Source: Sphingobacterium zeae (lineage in GTDB: Bacteria > Bacteroidota > Bacteroidia > Sphingobacteriales > Sphingobacteriaceae). Taken from it: a DNA stretch of 64,000 bases. Position 1 is the first letter of the stretch. The number at the start of each line of letters is the position of its first letter. Below the pieces are notes generated by a model that saw only the letters and a program-made list of their open reading frames with translations, was not told where the DNA came from and made no database searches. The translations under genes were made by a program, and so were the position numbers. Where the stretch lies: the NCBI RefSeq assembly GCF_030818895.1, contig NZ_JAUTBA010000001.1, positions 4,898,001-4,962,000 on the forward strand, in the 5' to 3' direction. This document shows, one piece after another, positions 60,999 to 64,000 of the stretch.

Positions 60999-61027
60999 CA
61001 GCTAAGCTAAAAAAATAAAAGCGTAAT

Positions 61028-61053
61028 AAAAAAGCGGCAAAAGCCGCTTTTTT
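61028..61053. terminator. bidirectional terminator between the receptor and maf genes
   Basis: Perfect 11-bp arms aaaaaagcggc (61028-61038) and gccgctttttt (61043-61053) with a 4-nt loop. The right arm overlaps the stop codon of the convergent maf gene. Confidence 0.85.
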
Positions 61054-61630
61054 ACATTAACTTTTTCAATTCTTGATAAAGCTTTGCCGTGGGTAATCCA
61101 ACCACATTATTATATTCCCCTTCTATCTTTTTTATGGCGATTAAGCCGATCCATTCCTGTATTCCATAAGAACCCGCTTTATCTAGTGGCGAAAATTGAG
61201 TAACATAATGATCGATTTCATCCAGCTCTAGTTCGTAAAAATAAACAGTTGTTGTTTCGACAAAAGTGCTGATCTTACCCTCCCATGAGATCGCTACGGC
61301 AGTCAGCACCACATGTTTCTGACCAGACAAGGTCGCTAGCGTTTCTATAGCTTCCTGTTCATCTTTGGGCTTACCTAAAATTTCGCCCTTATCCGACACC
61401 ACAATAGTGTCGGCACAGATAACCAAACAATCTTTTTTATCCGCAAATGCCTCCGCTTTACAAGTAGCAATTTGACGAACGACCTCAGTTGCAGACAAAT
61501 TCGGATCCACATATTCTGCGGTTTCCCGTACGTCGACTTCGAAGGTCAGCCCAAGCCCTGCTAACAGCTGTTTTCTCCGTGGAGACTGAGACCCTAATAT
61601 AATTGTTTTATTTTTTAGATTTTTCAACAT
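61052..61630 (-). CDS. maf: Maf-type nucleotide pyrophosphatase
   Basis: 192-residue house-cleaning pyrophosphatase that hydrolyses non-canonical or excess nucleotides. ILGSQSPRRKQLLAGLGL is the Maf N-terminus, and CADTIVV with the KPKDEQEAIETLATLSGQ segment form the rest of the active site. The gene sits 2 bp after kdsC in the same direction. Confidence 0.94.
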   Translation of the reverse strand: MLKNLKNKTIILGSQSPRRKQLLAGLGLTFEVDVRETAEYVDPNLSATEVVRQIATCKAEAFADKKDCLVICADTIVVSDKGEILGKPKDEQEAIETLATLSGQKHVVLTAVAISWEGKISTFVETTTVYFYELELDEIDHYVTQFSPLDKAGSYGIQEWIGLIAIKKIEGEYNNVVGLPTAKLYQELKKLM

Positions 61631-61632
61631 CC

Positions 61633-62151
61633 CTATATGCTTTTTACAGTTTCATCCTCATACCAGCTGCCTTGTACTTTCATTACCTTTTCGATCAATT
61701 CACGTACAACTCCCTTTCCGCCACAAAGACCAGACACATAATGTGAAATTTTCTTGATCTCTTCTACTGCATCTGCCGGAGAAACAGCTATCCCAACGGA
61801 CTTCATGCAGCTGAAATCAGGAACATCGTCCCCGATGTACATCAACTGATTTAATTCCAACTTGTAAGCATAAGCAAGTTCGGTCATTTTTGAAAGCTTA
61901 TCACTTACTTTTGAATGCACCTCACTGATACCCAATCCTCTCATACGCTTCTCAACACCAATCGATCCACCTCCGGTAATTATAAAAATCGGGTAACCTC
62001 TTTTGATTGCCAACTGCATCGCGTATCCATCCTTAATATTAAAGGTACGCAATTGATGTCCGTCTTCATTTACCTGCACGGTTCCGTCAGTCAACACACC
62101 GTCCACATCCAATACAAAAGCCTTTATCGATTTAAATTCGGTCAATATCAT
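61633..62151 (-). CDS. kdsC: 3-deoxy-D-manno-octulosonate 8-phosphate phosphatase (KdsC-like HAD)
   Basis: 172-residue HAD phosphatase that releases KDO from KDO-8-phosphate for lipopolysaccharide. Asp15 and Asp17 in FVLDVDGVLTDG form the catalytic motif, IITGGGS carries the second HAD motif, and MYIGDDVPDFSCM the third. The ATG at 62151 gives the family N-terminus; an upstream ATG at 62244 adds 31 unconserved residues. maf follows by 2 bp. Other KDO genes are not in the window. Confidence 0.9.
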   Translation of the reverse strand: MILTEFKSIKAFVLDVDGVLTDGTVQVNEDGHQLRTFNIKDGYAMQLAIKRGYPIFIITGGGSIGVEKRMRGLGISEVHSKVSDKLSKMTELAYAYKLELNQLMYIGDDVPDFSCMKSVGIAVSPADAVEEIKKISHYVSGLCGGKGVVRELIEKVMKVQGSWYEDETVKSI

Positions 62152-62307
62152 AAAAATATATTTTTGTAAATGTAAAGCATTTCTAATAAATAATTCGAGT
62201 AATGACGGCAATCCAATGAACAAGCCTGTCAAATAATTATCCAAATTAGTCGAAATATCATTTGTGTGTCACAACATAGTTGTATTAGCAACTTATTAGA
62301 AAAAATA

Positions 62308-62340
62308 TTTGGAGGCTACTGCATATTTACTGTATCTTTG
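62308..62340 (+). promoter_or_regulatory. strong Bacteroidota-type promoter without a following gene
   Basis: TTTG at 62308-62311, 21-bp spacer, TATCTTTG at 62333-62340. Both elements match the consensus exactly. No reading frame of note follows for over 200 bp, then a terminator. Confidence 0.65.
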
Positions 62341-62345
62341 TTGAA

Positions 62346-62566
62346 GATAATTAAAGGTTATCTCACTATGAAACACTAATAGCAACTAATCAAAGACGTT
62401 ATTCACGTTTTGATTGCAAAAGATAAAAAAACAATCATTTTAGTTTTCATAGTAAAAAAAACGGCAACTAATTTAGTTTAGCGGCCTTTAAAGAGTCTTT
62501 TCATAATTTAGGTTTATAATTGGTTAGTAACGAACCCTGGTGCCCATCACCAGGGTTTTGTTTTTA
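62346..62566 (+). ncRNA. candidate non-coding RNA of about 220 nt
   Basis: Bounded by a consensus promoter upstream and an intrinsic terminator (62533-62566) downstream. No ORF longer than a few codons is present. Internal complementarity includes gataa/ttatc (62345-62361), ttaaagg/cctttaa, and an aatcaaagacgt-type hairpin around 62390-62415. I do not recognise a known RNA family: the sequence lacks RNase P, tmRNA and SRP RNA hallmarks. A 6S-like RNA is possible by size only. Confidence 0.5.
62533..62566 (+). terminator. intrinsic terminator of the candidate ncRNA
   Basis: Arms aaccctggtg (62533-62542) and caccagggtt (62548-62557) form a 10-bp GC-containing stem with a 5-nt loop and T-run. 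Confidence 0.8.
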
Positions 62567-63112
62567 CACGCATTTCTTCCTGTCCAGATTGACTGAATTA
62601 TTGGCTCAGTACACAGGTTTTGAAATTGATTCATTATCACCTTAGTCCAAACTTTTTTATATGATGTTATTTTTCCCCTTATATCAATAACCGTCGTGAT
62701 AATCAAATTGTATGCAACTTGATACCAAGTTACCCCTAATCTCATTATTCGGCCAATTTTTAGACAGTGATCGGTCATTGCTTTTTCAGTAGCGACTGAG
62801 TAATCAGTGAAGAAGTACTGAACGAGCACTGAACAAGCAATGTTAAAAGGACGGATTTGGACGCCGCTTGATCTGCGTATGATGGAACTAAAAAATAAGA
62901 CGCAAACATACCATGCTACACATCGGTAAGAAAAAACGGCTGTCGTGTTGGCATTGATGCATTTGGTATGCCTCTGGAATTTCTATAGCGCTGTTTCTAT
63001 TCCAGCTTTTGATTAATAGCAAGTTTTTTTGTTATTTTACATATATCTTTTTCCCCAGGTACAATCAAAAAACATTACCTACAGAAAAGTAAAACGATAA
63101 ACTCATTCTCAC
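62567..63112. other. non-coding region upstream of the sensor gene, with repeats
   Basis: About 545 bp. It includes an 11-bp tandem direct repeat (62817-62838) and an inverted repeat (62776-62790 with 62828-62842). Coding potential is poor: short frames only. No clear promoter for the sensor gene was found. Confidence 0.4.
62776..62842. repeat. inverted repeat enclosing a small palindrome and tandem repeat
   Basis: cattgctttttcagt (62776-62790) and actgaacaagcaatg (62828-62842) are complementary at 14 of 15 positions. Between them lie a small palindrome ACTGA-N4-TCAGT (62795-62808) and part of a tandem repeat of actgaacgagc/actgaacaagc (62817-62838). Confidence 0.6.
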
Positions 63113-64000
63113 ATGAATCGAAAAAACTATAGAAAGCAAATTACCCTAGGAGTGATCATTTCTTTTTTGCTTATATTCCTTTCAGCCCTATATTTTTTCA
63201 TATCGCTGCATCATAACTTAAATAACGAGCGAACTATCGTTCAAATCGCCGAAAATAGATTTAATACTATTAATGAAATTAAATCAAATGTAGACGAAGT
63301 AAATGATGTCAAACTTGATTACCTGAATAAGAAAGATGCTTCGTTATTTATTCCCTACAAATTGGAATTAAGAAAAACCGATGAACTGCTCCGTTCATTA
63401 ATTCTTAAAGATGATTTCTATCATTTCCAATTGAACAAAATTGAAATATTACGTAAAGAAATTTCAGCATTTTATAACTTTGAGCAAGATATTGCAGATA
63501 CAAGAGCAATTCAATTTAGATCCAATCACATTCACGAACAAAAAGCCTCTATATTGGGCCAGATTAATCTAATATCAAAAGATTTATTGGATCAACGAGC
63601 AGATCTTTTAGAAAAATCTAGAAACGACCTGCAAATAGCCCAATACATTACCTACCTGTTCATTGCTATAGGTTTAAGTGGATTCTTCTATATCCTTTCC
63701 AAGATTTCTTCTATCTCAAGATTTCTAAGGGCGACCGTGAAAAGTCAACAGGAGTCTAACAGCAGTCTTCAACTATTGCAGGAACAAACAAATAATGATA
63801 ATTGGATTTTGAATGCAATCAGTAGCATCGATGAACAGTTACGTGGAGATTATACAGACAAGAAAATTGCTGAAATAAGTCTACACGCTATTGCCTCGTC
63901 GACTAGAGCACTAGGCGGAACAGTTTATATTTTCGACGACAATTATCAGGAATATCAGCTTTGCCACAAAATCGGCATTTCCGCAAAACAATATATCAAA
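63113..64000 (+). CDS. membrane sensor protein, N-terminal part (probable histidine kinase)
   Basis: The reading frame is open to the window end, giving the first 296 residues. It has an N-terminal membrane helix (about 10-29), a mainly helical periplasmic domain of about 150 residues resembling a CHASE3-type module, a second membrane helix (about 182-201), a short coiled coil, and the start of a GAF-like domain (LHAIASSTRALGGTVYIF, YQLCHKIGISAK). This is the usual architecture of a hybrid or standalone sensor kinase in Bacteroidota. The kinase domain lies beyond the window, so that call is inference. Confidence 0.8.
   Translation, partial: MNRKNYRKQITLGVIISFLLIFLSALYFFISLHHNLNNERTIVQIAENRFNTINEIKSNVDEVNDVKLDYLNKKDASLFIPYKLELRKTDELLRSLILKDDFYHFQLNKIEILRKEISAFYNFEQDIADTRAIQFRSNHIHEQKASILGQINLISKDLLDQRADLLEKSRNDLQIAQYITYLFIAIGLSGFFYILSKISSISRFLRATVKSQQESNSSLQLLQEQTNNDNWILNAISSIDEQLRGDYTDKKIAEISLHAIASSTRALGGTVYIFDDNYQEYQLCHKIGISAKQYIK

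Noticed and set aside
62159..62166. TATTTTTG on the plus strand upstream of kdsC
   Set aside because: It points away from kdsC, has no -33 partner and no gene follows directly.
62524..62829. A 101-codon minus-strand frame over the candidate ncRNA terminator
   Set aside because: It ends inside a strong terminator, has no recognisable motif, and looks like chance in AT-rich spacer.
1..64000. CRISPR arrays, insertion sequences, prophage, tRNA or rRNA genes
   Set aside because: I saw no regularly spaced repeats, transposase or phage genes, and no cloverleaf or rRNA sequences. This was by eye, so a small tRNA-like feature could be missed.

Overview
The window reads as chromosomal backbone of a Bacteroidota bacterium, most likely a Sphingobacteriaceae member close to Sphingobacterium. 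This rests on marker families (GldC, GLPGLI-family secreted protein, OMP_b-brl_3 barrel, HYC_CC_PP protein, S46 peptidase, bacillithiol enzyme BshA, a zinc-less DksA-like protein), on repeated TTG-N19..23-TAnnTTTG promoters, and on moderately AT-rich DNA with weak Shine-Dalgarno signals. I saw no tRNA, rRNA, CRISPR array, insertion sequence or prophage. The genus call is inference; no database search was possible.

Layout. 1-4.2 kb: tail of rpmF, then plsX-fabH and accB/accC (fatty acid synthesis). 4.2-8.7 kb: tatC, rpiB, an M28 lipoprotein peptidase, and a CbpA-type J-protein with its modulator CbpM. 8.7-11.4 kb (minus): a BlaI repressor / M56-TonB sensor / lipoprotein module with palindromic operators. 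11.4-15.5 kb: arfB, a DUF1003 protein, bshA, pyrH-frr. 15.7-25.3 kb: a Tat-exported sugar isomerase-like protein, purEK, an isolated nuoAB pair, ffh, a YugP-type peptidase, a sigma factor, glyA and an IscA/SufA-type protein. 25.5-33.6 kb: ileS with a swapped GIHH signature, DksA-like gene, lspA, a second M28 peptidase, an RmlD-like reductase, a thioesterase, EVE protein and GldC. 34-43.3 kb: DEAD-box helicase, DPP7-like S46 peptidase, a 59-residue Hc1-like protein, GLPGLI/OMP pair, and an ECF sigma module. 43.3-50.7 kb: M20 dipeptidase, then a LysR regulator followed by a TsdA-like dihaem cytochrome, a secreted DsrE-like protein and an orphan ModA-like binding protein; then plsC, a LolD-like ATPase and small proteins. 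50.9-54.7 kb: a short trpDFBA operon behind a Trp-codon leader attenuator. 54.8-64 kb: Tat-exported phospholipase C, a metal-linked pair (HYC_CC_PP and an HMA-TonB receptor), maf-kdsC, a candidate ncRNA, and the start of a membrane sensor protein.

How it fits together. Most genes are housekeeping: lipid precursors, translation, purine and tryptophan synthesis, protein export. Export recurs as a theme: TatC (4.2 kb) would serve the two twin-arginine proteins at 15.7 and 54.8 kb, and LspA (29.4 kb) the lipoproteins. The most novel-looking unit is the LysR-TsdA-DsrE-SBP cluster (44.8-48.2 kb), which looks like a periplasmic sulfur-handling system with its own LysR-type operator. The most concrete prediction is the IleRS signature swap, a change I recall being linked to mupirocin hyper-resistance.
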